NCBI GenBank assembly: GCA_022577435.1 | Contig: JAKOON010000010.1 | Location: 19,014,024 to 19,078,023 of the forward strand | Origin: Embiotoca jacksoni | Taxonomy: Eukaryota; Chordata; Actinopteri; Embiotocidae | Direction of reading: 5' to 3' | Length of the DNA: 64,000 nt | In this document: positions 12,801 through 25,875 of the stretch, one piece after another | Layout of the letters: every line of letters starts with the position of its first letter | Numbering within the stretch: the stretch's first letter is position 1 | Position numbers and translations under genes: made by a program | The notes under the pieces: model-generated | What the model was told of the DNA's origin: nothing | The model's database searches: none | The model's input: only the letters and a program-made list of their open reading frames with translations

Positions 12801-15800
12801 ACTTTTGTTTTGTCACAGGACACAAACGGTGGTCTCCTGGGTCAATGTCTTGTGTAAAACCATGCGGACTACAGACCTTCTCCCTACGCTGGTCACTCTA
12901 TACATCACCTGACTTCCTCCTTTGCTCCTGTCATAACAGAGGTCGCAATAAATGTATATGTGGGTTGCTGCTTGCACAGACGACCTTTACGACCGTGTTT
13001 TAGGGGAAGACGGTCTCTAACGCAGTATAGATTACTCATTACACACCACTTTAATACAGTACTTTTGTATTGATTCAACTAAACACATAAGTCTCTCTGT
13101 TGGACTGTGTTTACCTGCGTCAACTCACCTTTTATGAAAAAACACAATTTCTTTTGGGCTTACAAACAGACCTCCATCATGGAAAGCTGAATGCCGACTC
13201 TTTTAAAATCTGATAGAGCTCCTGCTGATACAGCCACAGCATTTGCATGATAAAGGAAATCTACATCCCCTTTTCCCACCCTCAAATTAGCAGCAGCGCT
13301 GCAGGAGAACAGCAGGGATTTTAAAATAATGTCATCAAGGAAGAAAAGTGTTCGCACTGGCTGCCTCAGTGATTAACATGACAAACTGTTTGTGGTCACA
13401 GCTTGATTGTCCAGACTTGTACAGGCTTCAGGAACCCCAGAAACAGTAAGCACACTGTAATCTCCACAGTACATTCCCCCAATAAATATATATTTGATCA
13501 TAGTGTTGACTTGCTCTTGGAACGGGCCTGAAAGTTAAATTTTGGGTCTCATTCAAATCTTATTTTGCTCCTATGTTGTTGATTTGGGAGATAAGGGTGA
13601 GTATAAGAAATAATTCTTACAGTCATTGCAATTAAATGAAATCAAATAAAACTAAAATGAACAACTGTTTGAATGACCCCAACATATTGGTTTACTAATA
13701 CAATTAGTTTAAGTGCTTTTATGAAAAGTATTCTGCTGTTATGGAGGGAAATATTCTTAATGGGTTTATGTGACACTTATTTAAGCACCGCATATGTGTG
13801 TATGTATATCCATTTCTTTCGTCAATAATACTATTTTAATAAACCCATTTCCACTTCCAGCCAGCCCACGGATGGAAATGGAGCAGAGCTCTACATTATC
13901 AGAATACAAGCTTCTTTACATTTCATCCTCTTCTTCCTGTAATAACCTTTGGAAGAAACTGTTATTAACCTGAGGAGACCCTGTTCTCGTAAAAGGAATA
14001 TGGAGATGGAACGTGAAATGACTTAAATATTAGATTGTATGCCAGGAAGTTGCGGTGGGATAATGCAATATTTGGCCTGAACTGTATGGTGCTTAGAGTG
14101 ATTTGATGAAGATGTTGTATCTGACCTTGATTGAATAGTTTATCTTGATAATGCTAAAATGCTCTGACTTATATCAGACATTATTTTTTGTGTTTCAGTT
14201 CAGTGGAGCCACATTTTGCTCATTATTTATATTTACAGCTTGTCTCCATCTCAGCCCAACACCTTGGGATTTGACCACTCAGATGCTGAACTCTGGCATT
14301 TTACATGCACTTCCAAATTTGGTTGTGTTATTCAACTGTCTGGCATTTCCAAAGGTCACAACCTTTACTCGTTCATTTGGTGCCTTCGATGTCAATGTTT
14401 CCACGTTCAACATGAGTTTTCCCGGGGCAGATGTCAGAGGTCTGGGCCTTGTTAGGGAAGCAGAAGGGGCTGATCGGTACCATCAATCAATTCTCTGCAG
14501 GCCTTCTGTGATCTTTTCTGCCTGTCACTCCCCCCATGATATTCCAAGCTTAATCAATGCACCTAGGGTTTACCCAACAGGTTGCCATATCACAGGTTCA
14601 ACAGATCTGCGGCGAGATGTGCAGGTACACAGCGAGGACTTCTTCCCAGGGATTTCACTGGGCATGGGTCTGTCATGTAGTGTAGCTGTTTTGTTCCCTC
14701 CTCTGCACAGCTTCCTCCTCAACCAGGAGCATTTCAAAAGGAAAACGTTTTGTCTGCTTGGTTTTGTTGATTTTCTGCTATGGTCCTTAATTTTTGTGCT
14801 TCTACCTTGGGAAAGTCGGCTACGTCGTTAAATGGTTTCTCTTTTCATCTGTTTTGTTTTTGTTATTTTTTACCGTGTGCTGTAGCCTACAGAGAAAGTA
14901 ATTACAGTTTGCTGTGTTTTAGGTTTTGAAAACGTAGCTCTATGTAACGTAGAATTATTTTTTAACTATTTTGCATCCAGTGACTGTTAGCAGGAGCAAA
15001 ATGCATTTCTTCTCCTACTTGAAGGACGTTGATGTTGATGCAGTGATGTGATCTACAATCGAGAGTCTGCACGGAGTGTTTTATTTTTTCAACTGACCAG
15101 ATTATATACGCCGCTCTTGTCTACCTTCCTGCCCAGTTGCTCTGCTCTGCACAACCTGACATTACTTCCGTCCCGCTTACGCCAAAAATAGACTAGAAGT
15201 GTTTTTTTTAGCGGGGCAGAAATACGCTGTGGGAAGCTGCCGACACATACGGCGGCTCAACTAGTTGAATCAGAAGAATTGTCTGGAATGGCCACTCGGC
15301 TCCGTTGGCCGTGTTGGAGCCATAACGCAATGCAGGCACTTTCTGTGGAACCCAGCTTTTTAATAAATCCACAGAAGAATAATACAAAAGAAAAGCACAC
15401 TTAAAAATAGCAACCTCTCAAGCTTGTTGTCAGCTGAAAAAAAAAAATCGAATTCAAACTTTGTTTTACTCTCCAGTGTGTGCCTTTCCTGTCCTTGACA
15501 GTATATATCTACCACAGACAAACATGGAGAATATGACAGCTCCTCCTGTAGCTTTAGGTATTATCTGACAGTGGGGAAAGAGAAGGGGAGCAAAATGGTT
15601 GGTATGAGTGGCTAAAAACTGAGAGAGATGAACCATGGTGGCATCTTTCTCTCCTGTGAAAGGAGGCTGGGCCCATCCTGCAGCAGCAAGGTTAAGAATT
15701 CATCATTGACCAGAAAATTCCAGCATGTATGTGTGATCAAGGCGGCTGGCCGAGCGCTGGGCTAAATGGAAGACTAATGGGTAGAGGGAGCGAGCCTGAC

Positions 15801-16639
15801 GGGCCCTGAGGAGGCCTGTTCTCTCTCCCTCCACCTGTCATCCATCACATTTCCAGCTGATGCTGGAAGATAGCTGTCCCACACTGGTGGGAGGGGAAGG
15901 GGGAGTGAGGGAGCACGCAGAAGGGAGGGGGGACACCAGCTGGCTGAGGACAGGGACAGGGATGCGACTACTACATGCCATTAGGAGCAGTCAGTGTTCA
16001 GCAGCTGTTCTCATCTGTGGATTGAGGCAGAGGGGAGCCTGTCTGTTTGGGTAAGGCTGCTACCACAGGCGGTGTAAAAACTACAAGTACTAGCAGGTTG
16101 ACAGTCCGTGCACTCAAACGGCATCCAAACTACATCTGAGCTAATTGGATTTTGATTTGTAGAAGTTGTTCTATTAAATTGCAACACCAAAAGGCGTTTA
16201 AAAAGTTTGAAATTGACCGTCAGAGAGGGCAACGAATGCCCTGATGACCATTGTGATTAGCATCGAAGCTTATGTAAGTAAATGTCCAGTATAAAAGATA
16301 TAATGGTATTCATAAAAAAGGGTGAAGGTTCAGCTGTTCTTCTCCCAGTGAGGAGGCTTTGTAGGAACCTTTTCACATAATCACTGGCTCTGCTTTTTCT
16401 TTATGGGATAGAGGACAGCGAAATACACACACACACACACACACACAAACAACAAAAGCCAGTAAAATGGCTTTTGAAATCCCTTTTATATCTGTTCTTT
16501 CAGAATAGATGTCACCTTGAGGGCAAATAAAAGGGATCATGGATTTGTTGATCACCTCTCAGTAGTCTTTCACCATGCCTGTGTCCCTAGATTGAATAAC
16601 AGTAATCAAAAAGTGTATCCCTCCTAGATTAATGCTTAC
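9851..16639. other. No gene seen
   Basis: Contains the longest open frame of the window (14145-14831, 228 residues), which has no motif I recognise and no splice context; treated as chance. A-rich runs lie at 11831-11875. Confidence 0.55.
16424..16447. repeat. (CA)n microsatellite
   Basis: An unbroken run of about 11 CA units. Confidence 0.9.
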
Positions 16640-16910
16640 TGTATCCGTACTGTGCCTTGCACGTCATGGGCTTCCAGAATAAAATGCGTTGCATGCTGGA
16701 CAGTGCACCATCTCATGCTACACAAAACACCACTGATTCAATGGTTACTATGGGAATTAAAGGATAAAATATCATGGTGTGGCCACAGTTATCCCCTGAC
16801 CTCAACCCTTCTGAGAACCTGTGGAGGATCCTTAAAAAGAAGATCTATGAGGGCGGCAGTATACTTGGAAACAGTAACTCTGGCAGGCCGTTGGCAGCAG
16901 AACATATAAA
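16640..16910 (+). pseudogene. Decayed Tc1/mariner (DD37E-type) transposase C-terminal fragment
   Basis: One frame from about 16699 reads DSAPSHATQNTT, then after an in-frame stop VWPQLSPDLNPSENLW and RILKKKIYEGG. This is the second catalytic Asp block and the Glu block of a Tc1/mariner transposase. From the Asp codon (16699) to the Glu codon (16813) is 38 codons, i.e. 37 residues between them, the same spacing as in the element at 42.0-43.5 kb. Only the 3' part of the gene remains and the reading frame is interrupted, so it is dead. Confidence 0.8.
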
Positions 16911-17251
16911 ACTTTATGGCATCTGCATAATTAATTGGAGCACAGCGTAATCTTTATCTTCATTTTAATTACTTCTCCGCAGAGTATTTGAACATTTTCA
17001 ATTGGTCGTTGTCATTTTCCGTCTGCACATTTTTTAATAACAAAGTGTCAGTATACTACAGAATAAATCCTCTCTGAAAGGAAACGGATTCAATTTAGTT
17101 TTTATCGATATCCCCGCTGACAAATAATTGTCTCCCTTGCTACTGTTTACTTTCATAGTAACTGTAAAGTGTGCAGTGGTGAGTGACCAGCACGTTAGAA
17201 AACCCTGTATGTTTTAGTGCAATCAGGTCAACAGTTTTGCAATAAATACAC

Positions 17252-17285
17252 GCACACACATGCACACACACACGCATACACACAT
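17252..17285. repeat. Imperfect (CA)n microsatellite
   Basis: CA units with CG and TG interruptions. Confidence 0.8.
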
Positions 17286-17491
17286 TGAGAATGCATATAT
17301 TTATTAATCATTGGTTTAGCACTGCTTATTGATGGCTCTTTGGGCCACTTTGGTGTTTAAATCACAGCTCCCCTCAGGGTTTCACAACTGATGTACTGGT
17401 TTTCACCAATTACTCACAAACCAAATCAAGCATCTCTGGGAGGAAATCGACCTTACTTTGACCTATTGAACCCCACCTTTTACAGTGTAAG

Positions 17492-17492
<1 letters not shown>

Positions 17493-17560
<68 letters not shown>

Positions 17561-17565
17561 CGCGC
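17493..17565. repeat. (TG)n-(CG)n compound microsatellite
   Basis: About 30 TG units followed by about six CG units. Both are alternating purine-pyrimidine, so the tract could adopt Z-DNA. The Cys-Val open frames across it are artefacts. Confidence 0.95.
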
Positions 17566-20500
17566 TAAAATTGGCCCCCATTTGGTTTTGTGTGTGATTT
17601 TGGAGAATACAGTATCTTTGGTACTCCTTAATCAGTTCAGTAATAATTGTAAAAACGTAATGATTTTGTGTGTTGGCCTGGTGAGTTCACAGTGACCATT
17701 ACCTACAGTACTTTGTAGCCCACGCTTAAAAAGCAATAGCTGGTTTAGAACAGGGTTAAGACGCTCTTCTTTGATTGACAGTGTGATAGGCCAATAAAAT
17801 GATCTTTTGTGGTGCAACCTGGCTACTAGGCGGGTCGCCACCTTTCCTTGCGAGCTGATCTCGGGCCTGTCACTCAGCCTCTGACCTGTGGATTTTCACC
17901 TGCGCCATTATCTCCTGCTTTGACAAGATTTGACAGCTTAAACCAAACACAGAGGCTAAGATTCAGCTTCGTTATCCTGCCAGAGCATGCAGGCATTAAT
18001 TTTGATCAACGGTGAGTAGCAGAAATTCAGTGAGAAGAAGAGCGATCAATCCGCTAACTGACAATCACAGACTGGATTCAGAGACAATTATTTATTTTAT
18101 TTGTGCTCATTTTATTATTTTAGTTTGTTATTTTTGGGGGGAATTTTGCCAATTGTTGTTTAACCGTCTGTTCTGAAGTTGTTAATACAATTCATGAAAC
18201 GTTCATTCCTGTGTTGCGCCTCTTTACTGACGTTTAATTCCTGAGCTCGTGCGGTCCTAGTTCTTTCTGATACTGGTCCACATCACCTTTCTAATCTTTA
18301 AACGTAACCAGGGTTACAACTTCACTGAATAGTTTATTTCCATCAGCCTTTTTGGCCTTTAATCAAGCCTGATTAATATGGACAAACAGGTCCAGCTGCT
18401 TCTTCATCCAGTCATAAAATCTACATATTTTAACATCAAATGCTGCTATGAGGACTCAAAAGTGTACAAGTAGCAAATAAAACACACGGCCTCCTGAAAA
18501 AAGAAGCACTCTGGTTAATTATTTCGCTCATCTTTGACTCCTTGGATAGGAAACTCAAGGACAATATGAAACCCTCAAAATGAAACAATTTGGACTGGGA
18601 GTCTAAATAAAACCTGATTAAAACTGCACATCATTTAAGCCTTTGTACTTTAGTTAAGGGCAATAATACAAATATTTGGTTTTCTAAGCAATTTCAACTC
18701 AGGGTACAAGTCTGAAAGCTGTTGTATACTTTTAGCGGTATATTTTTCAATAGCTATACCCATGCACTGTCATTTCTTGGACAGATATGCAGAGTTGGTA
18801 TAAATTTTCCAATATATAAATGAAAAACTTATGTGATACGTTTCATTGTGTGATTTCTGCTGCCCACCAGTTAGCACCCAGATCAGACTTCCTTCACATA
18901 TTCTCTCCCTCAACTCTCCCTGGTTTTCAGTGCATCATCTTGTATGGCAGTGGCTCTTGACACTTTTGTATACTGTGGCTGTTAAAATGCAAATTTCACG
19001 AGATTCAGCTTTCCTGTTCTGTCGGCAATTTACTGTGTGATGTCCCCGTCTCCTTGCTGCTGAGCAGAGGACGTGAGTGTCAGCTATATCCATCCTCCTG
19101 TGCCCTGGTAAAACGCTAAAATATCTTTTTGCCCAAACTGCAGCACCCCTCTCGCTCTGTAAAGCAAGAGACCAACGCAGTTACAGGCAGCTTGCTCTCA
19201 GGTCTCTTAATGTTTGAGCCCCTGGCATTGTTTGTGCGTTTGTTGTAGGTTTTTTGAGCTGATGAAAGTTTAGGGAAAACCTTAAGTTGTGCTGTTTGCT
19301 TGCTGCAGACAGGCAGCAGTGATAGCTGAAGATATCCTGTGTAAACATTGTGCAGAGGAGATTTCAAGACCCTTTTACACCAAGAATACACTTTAAACAG
19401 TGCAAGTGTCTAAAAGGCAGGCGGTTGGTAGCGTATTCATGTCACACTATTTTGTAATGCCAGACGAGCATTATGCAGGGCATATTGTCACCTTTTAGAT
19501 GTCGTACAAGAAGGGCAGGGTGCCTTCTTACAACTATAAGGATTGTGCGGTCGATCTGCTGCTTTTATTAGACTTGGTGATCACAGACATGTTTGGTCTT
19601 TGCAAATGTTCTGATAGAATCATCTGCTCCCATGAGAGAAGAGTCTTCTGAGGCCTCTGCTTAAACTCTCAAGTAGTTTATTTGCTGTACCAAGACATGC
19701 ACACAAGCTCGAAGGATACATCTCTTTCTATGCAGAATTCTTGTCTCCACTTTTTCTAATTTCATCACAGATACTTCATCCGCGACAACAACACTTTGTA
19801 AACAAATGGCATTAATTGTCACACTCTCATTAATTCACAGCGTATGCAGAGTAAACAGCCTTAGCTAAGGTGAAATGAAGCATCCTGCAAATAATGTGTA
19901 CTTGGTAGCGAGTGGAAACAGTGGCATGTCTGTTTGTGGGGGGTTCTTGTTTGCGAACCTACAATAGATTGGCTCAAGGTCACTCGCAGATAACAAGTGG
20001 AAATGACAATTGAATGTCAGAGAGAGGAGGTGAGGATGAACGATTGAGAGGATATGGATAGACAACAAAAAACAAAGGAAAAGACCAAAGGCATTAAAAG
20101 CATAGTAGGACAGGATTCTTACCGACTTTCCTCTCCTACCTTCTTACTTTTGTCTTCTCAGCTCTATAATGGCACTGAGTCATCAGACACAAGGTCATAA
20201 ATCAGCCTCTTTATTAACACACTCCTGTCGGTGAAATAACTAGCCATGAAAAAGTATCAAATTGTGTGCATCCTTAAGCCTCACAGAACACGACATCCTC
20301 TTACTTATACACATCGCTGACTGACTCTCCTCTATACATAAAGTGTGTTTCAGTATGTACAATATATGCTGATCTGCATAATTTTGGCTTATCTTTTCTT
20401 GTTGTTGACCAACTCCTCCCATCTCTGTCCTCTGCCACGTCGGACTACAGATTGTGTCTTTAATATCAGCTCAGTGAAGGTATTGAATAATGCATGAATT

Positions 20501-21246
20501 ATATTGTAGCCTGTATACAGATGTGCTTCATCTGTATACAGGGGTAATGAGGGGAAATAGTAGCCCTTAATTGCTATACTTAAAAGTAGCTAAACCTAAC
20601 AGTTTTGTGTAAGTCAGTTACTTTCCCTGAAAAATATTAACCTTTGGTGCTTAATTATGCCCCCCCCCCCATTTCACTTCACAGCATTTTTAATCAGAGC
20701 AATCGTTTGCCTTCTTTTTTTAAATGACGTTATTCGCTTTCTTGCGAGTAAGAGTCTTAAGCGTAAGATAAGAAAGGTGAAGATTGAAGACCGATCTGTT
20801 GTGATCCGCACGGTCTCAGATGGCTGATGTTGTTAGTGGGGTCAGCGTTACATCACCTGACTTCTTCATCTCCTGTTTCGCTCAGACACATGGAAGAACA
20901 ATTGCGGTGACACTTTATGGTGTGCTCAGGGATTTCAATGGGAGTTGTGTTGGCAGTGCTATGTGATAAGTGACATGTAATTTACTTCAACCTGCAACAA
21001 CTGATTGTATTTTAGCCACCTGGGGGGCTGTGGAAACAAGCTGTACACCCAACATTGATGTATTATCTCTTTAGAAAGTTGATATGGCACCGTCGTGAGC
21101 ATACGGCGACTCATCAGACACAGAACAACATGTCGTGTAACTGGCCACCAGATCAAGTCTATTATTTGCTCCTATTTCTGTCTTTAGTCACTTCTGAAAA
21201 ACACATCTTACTGTTTAGCTGCTAAATGGTACACTAGGTAGTCGCT

Positions 21247-21900
21247 AATTTTGACACAAAGCTGAAATTCGATACTTTAATGGCACCGACCAAACTGCTT
21301 CGGTACTATCAAATATAGAAAAGTCCCTTGTCATACAATGACAAGTTTAAGACCTAGATTTCATCCACACTAAGACATTTTTGTTTTAAAACCACTCACT
21401 TTTGCTACATTTACACAGCAATATATCTCATTGGCATCAGTGAGCCACAGCATCTGACATACAGAGCCTCTACTTAGGCGGCCTGCCATCATCGATAAAG
21501 TCATTTGGTTTGAACTTATGAGTAAATCTTACGTTAGGATCCGTCTTTTTGCCTCATTAAAAGTTTTCGACCTCACCTGTTAGTGTTGCAGTAACTGGAG
21601 GCTTCTTTGTGTGCAGCCAACGAGCTGGCTTCTACCGATAGGCGTTAGGGAACATCAATCAATTTTAGTGTTTAGCAATAGCTTTCACGTGAGGCGTTTA
21701 ATTGTTTTCACAACAACCAGGGTAACACTCTCCCCCCTCTAAGCTGCATGAAAACTAAAGATTTGTTTTCTAATATGTTTGCTAATTTTCTTTTTGTTAC
21801 AATGGAATTTTCTAAAAATGGGACTGAAAAAGTATTCCGGTATCAATGTCTACGTATTGGCACCAGTATTGACATTTTTTTTAAACAATACCCAGCATGA
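21247..21900 (+). repeat. Unclassified dispersed repeat, copy B (longest copy)
   Basis: Same block order as copy A, starting near aattttgacacaaagctg and ending near ttgacattttttttaaacaa tacccagc. It carries the 'gaaaactaaagatttgt' block that copy C also has. The 68-residue open frame inside it (21779-21985) is chance. Confidence 0.65.
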
Positions 21901-23313
21901 CTGTGTGCCTTTTGTTTGCTACTTTTGGCAGGAAGGAGTTGTTATTTTCATTAAAGGCTCCTTTAGGGTAGTGAAAGTGAACTAAAACGGTAAAGTTGCT
22001 GGTCATACAACCAAAGCAGTGAGTTGAAAGATGCTAAAAAAGACTGCAGAGAGCTCAAAGGAACTATAGAGGCTGCTGTAATGCCTCATTTAATTATATG
22101 CTGAATTAAAAATATTGATTATTGCAGCTTTGATAAGGTATACTTTGATGTAGCAGATTTAGTATTTGTCAGGAGGATTTATCAGCAGTCACCTCTGTCT
22201 GTGTTTTTCTACACTTCCCAAAAATGCCTTCCAAGAACCATCTAGTCTTGTAATAAAAATAAAAAAAGCCCATGTACATTCCTGAAAAGTCGGCCTGTCT
22301 CATGCTGCTCATGATGGAAAAAAAGAAAGAAAAAAAGGTCCATCTCGTCCTCTTTCATAGTAGAATTGTCTCTATTTGGACCTAGAAAGAAGCCCTTGTT
22401 CTTTGATTCTGCCTGGCTTTTATGTAAAACGTGTACGATTTAAAATGCTTGAGGAAAGATGTTTCTGTTAAAGATATTCAAAAACCGGGTTACCGTGATT
22501 ACTATTGTGTGAACGGTCTCTTTTAAGACCTGTGCTGTCATGCTTCATTCAGTTCAGACAAAGCAAGCGTGGATGCATGTCTGCAGTGCTGATGTTGATG
22601 TATAAAACAGATGTTTGCATATGCAAGTGAAACACCAGTGCGTATGGAGCTTTCATTTCCTCTCTGTACCATATACTGCAGTATGAGTGCATGTGTTTGT
22701 GTGTGGGGGTGTGTGTCAGAGTGAGAATCCTGAAGGACACTTGTCCCTGGTGGGTTCGGAAAGAGCTTTGTGCCCTAAGAGCTGGAGGGCTGGTGCTCTG
22801 TCAGGTGAGTCTATCGGCTGTCCTCAGCTCTCTGAACACATATACAGAACAAGGACACAACTTCTGCTGCTCACTTCCATGCAGTGTCACCTGGCCTGTC
22901 ATAGGCTGTGTCACTTGTCAATCATGGATGAGTAATGTATTGTCACGTGCACAGGACAAGGGCACCGCCAGCTGTGGTTATAATTAACAATGCAGAAGAT
23001 CATTGAGTCATATAATAGGGGTCAGCACACCCCTCTGTAGTTTTGGCATTAGAATTGTCCATGAGGAGACGTGTCATTAAAATTACATAATGTGGGATTC
23101 CAGGCAGCGGTGGGGTGGGCGGGTGGGGTAGTGCTCCCACGTTTCTCATTAGGATCGGCCATGTAGTTTCCCATAGACTGTATATAAATATAAACATAGT
23201 CTTCGGGTCTATAAAGAGAAGCCAATAAGTGCCTCTCCAGTTCATCCAAACTTCTGTTTATTAGAAAAACAAGATGGCGATGGCCAGACTGCCAGATTCG
23301 AGGCTTCAAAACT

Positions 23314-23410
23314 GTATATATATATATATATCTATATCTATATATCTATATCTATATATATATGTGTATATATAGATATAGATATAGATATATATAGATA
23401 TATATATATA
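23314..23410. repeat. TA-rich array with TATC/GATA variants, palindromic
   Basis: Alternating TA is interrupted by 'tctatatc' units on the left half and 'gatatagat' units on the right half, with tgtg near the middle (about 23364). The two halves are near reverse complements, so the array itself can fold back. It directly abuts the inverted repeat that begins at 23411. Confidence 0.85.
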
Positions 23411-23875
23411 TCACATATTAAGTTCTTCAATAGAGGATATTTTCTCAGTTGCCATAGATATGCATAATCTTTGAGGAAAAATTTACATTTGGTTAATATT
23501 ATTTCATCAAAGTACTGATAACCTCTTCCATCTACTTGTGTATCTTTATTTAATGAAAGAAGACATCCACCTATTCACTACAGCTCCATCAGGAACCCCC
23601 AGTGTCAGGTTGTGTGTGTTTTTGGCTGTTGTCCATATCCTTGTGGTTTGGTCAGCATGCTTATAAGTGCAGTGGCTTAGGTTTTACCTGACATAATACA
23701 ACATTAGACACAACAGCCAAAAACACACAACCTGACACTGGGGGTTCCTGATGGAGCTGTAGTGAATAGATGGATGTCTTCTTTCATTAAATAAAGATAC
23801 ACAAGATCCTCATAAAGATTGTGCATATCTACGGCAACTGAGAAAATATCCTCTGTTGAAGACCACAATATGTGA
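23411..23875. repeat. Long inverted repeat (foldback element)
   Basis: The left arm, 23411-23630, and the right arm, 23711-23875, are reverse complements with few mismatches. Examples are cagctccatcaggaaccccc (left) against gggggttcctgatggagctg (right), and gaggatattttctcagttgc (left) against its complement near 23838-23857 (right). The left arm has about 55 extra bases (about 23475-23535) that the right arm lacks. The loop is about 80 bases. No coding capacity. It is probably a foldback or MITE-type DNA transposon and could form a strong hairpin if transcribed. Confidence 0.85.
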
Positions 23876-23999
23876 TTTACAGTTTCATGAAAGACTAGTA
23901 AATAGATTCATTTGAGCAAATTGAAACATGAGTTGAAGCTGCACTTATCAATACCCTAAAACTAATTCTAACCCTCATCAATATTTTTTATATTAACTA

Positions 24000-25808
24000 T
24001 AGATCAAGTAACTACATGTTGCATTACCAACTATAAGAGATTCATCTTCTGACTCTTCAGCTCTGCAGAGCATTTTAGTGCCTCAGAGCTTGTTGTTTTG
24101 TTTTTTGTGTACCACAACTTTACAGTTTTGGTGTATTCTAATTGATGTCATCATTTCCAGCTGCAGCACACTGTAAACACTGTATGGTACACCTGCCAGC
24201 CAACAGACGAAGTTAGCAGACAGCTTGTTTTAAAGTTTTGTCAAACTACTCCAAGGTCAAAAATGCAGTAAACTTTCAAGCTTAATTGCTATTACTGATT
24301 TTCTTTTTTTCTGTAAAGAGTGAAGACAAATTACGAGGGGCATATCTTCATTATTACTAAGTAGATACTTAATCAGTATCTACAAACCCTTTTAGATGCC
24401 AATCCAATCTGATAAAAGAAAATAAACCGGTGTGATTTCTAAGGTCCTTAGTTCACCCAGTTAATTTATAGGCAATGAGAATGTCCTCAACCTTCCTAAT
24501 ACGCTGTGTAAACCAATAGCAGTTGGATGACAGAGTTTCAGCAACTTGGGTGCCAATTGTGCAGATACGAATTGAGTCTTTAATAGACTGCAATACCTTC
24601 TCTTTACACTGTGTTAGGCCATTAGTGGCTCTCTGTGGTTTTGCATGATTTGAAAAGTTATGTCGTTACATTAGCAGCCGGTGTCTCCTTCTAATCCCAT
24701 TTGCCTCGTGGTTACAAACAAGGTGCCAGCAGAGGCACTCAGCTGAAAGAGCAAGGAATCCATACTTTATACGAAGCCGCCCAAATTCAATTGACATTAC
24801 TGGCTGGCTTTAATGGATTTTACCTGGTGAGCCTGCAAATTGAATATTTTAAAGCATATCATCTCCTTCGGAGTAAGTGACGAGAGGAGGTACCGTTTTC
24901 ATTTTGTGAGCCTTTGGTAACGACAGTGATATACAGGAGATTAAAATGTATTGCTCAGGTTTGATTTGATCTGTTTGATTTATCCCGTGTATAGCAGTGT
25001 CCCTCTTGCCTTTGGTTCGGGGCTTTTATCTCCTTCAAGTCATTTGATGTTTTTAACCACTGCTTTTTGTTTCTGGAGCAGAGATGCACACGCTTTGATG
25101 CATAATCAAATGCACCAAATACACACACACTTCCATCCTTTTGTGCACCTCAGCCCTCCTGGCTCCAGTCACGTCTCTCCGCGAGAAGTCGAACTCTTTG
25201 CTGTGTCATCTCATTGAGCTTGTGAGGTTGTTATTGTTTTATCTCTCACTGTGTTGATCTCTGTGCGAGGTGGGAGGCCGTCCTTCCTCTGCCTCTCTCT
25301 GTAAAGGTCAGTGAGCTGCAGATGAAGCTGTGTCGATCAGACGAGCGCCATAGACTGACAGCTAATTTTCATCAAAGCAGCTATGGGTCAGGGGGGAGTG
25401 AATTGCAGGGTGCCCACGGGCCTTTTACCTCTCTGAGGATTCTGTGCTACTTATCAGACTTACTTACTTGCCTTGTGGAGATGGTCCTGCAGTTTGCTCA
25501 GATCAGAGTCTACCGACTCTGTTAAAGGCTGTAATGCACTTGTAACACCACTTTATAAGCTGCAGAGTCGAGGGGAATTGCCACAAATGATATTTTTCAT
25601 TTGTAGAGCAATCCTGTCTGATGATCTGCACACGGCAGCCTTTGTTCCTCTCATTTTTCTCTCTCTTTCCTCTCGCCTTCTCCTTCCCCAGTATTCTAAA
25701 CATGGTTTGCATTGATTTATTCTCTTCCACCAATTAAAAGCAATTTTGTGAGCATTAGAATAAGCCATGCCTTGGGCCGTTTACTGCAGCAGGCTGTTCA
25801 TTACCTCT

Positions 25809-25875
<67 letters not shown>

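Noticed and set aside
14145..14831. 228-residue open frame on the + strand, the longest in the window
   Set aside because: No domain, no start context, no splice sites that fit, and hydrophobic, Phe/Leu-rich composition as expected from chance frames in T-rich DNA. I could not link it to any family.
22687..22805. Possible exon ending in a perfect cag/gtgagt donor at about 22804
   Set aside because: The acceptor side is a GT-rich tract rather than a polypyrimidine tract, and neither frame gives TMEM132-like or other recognisable protein.
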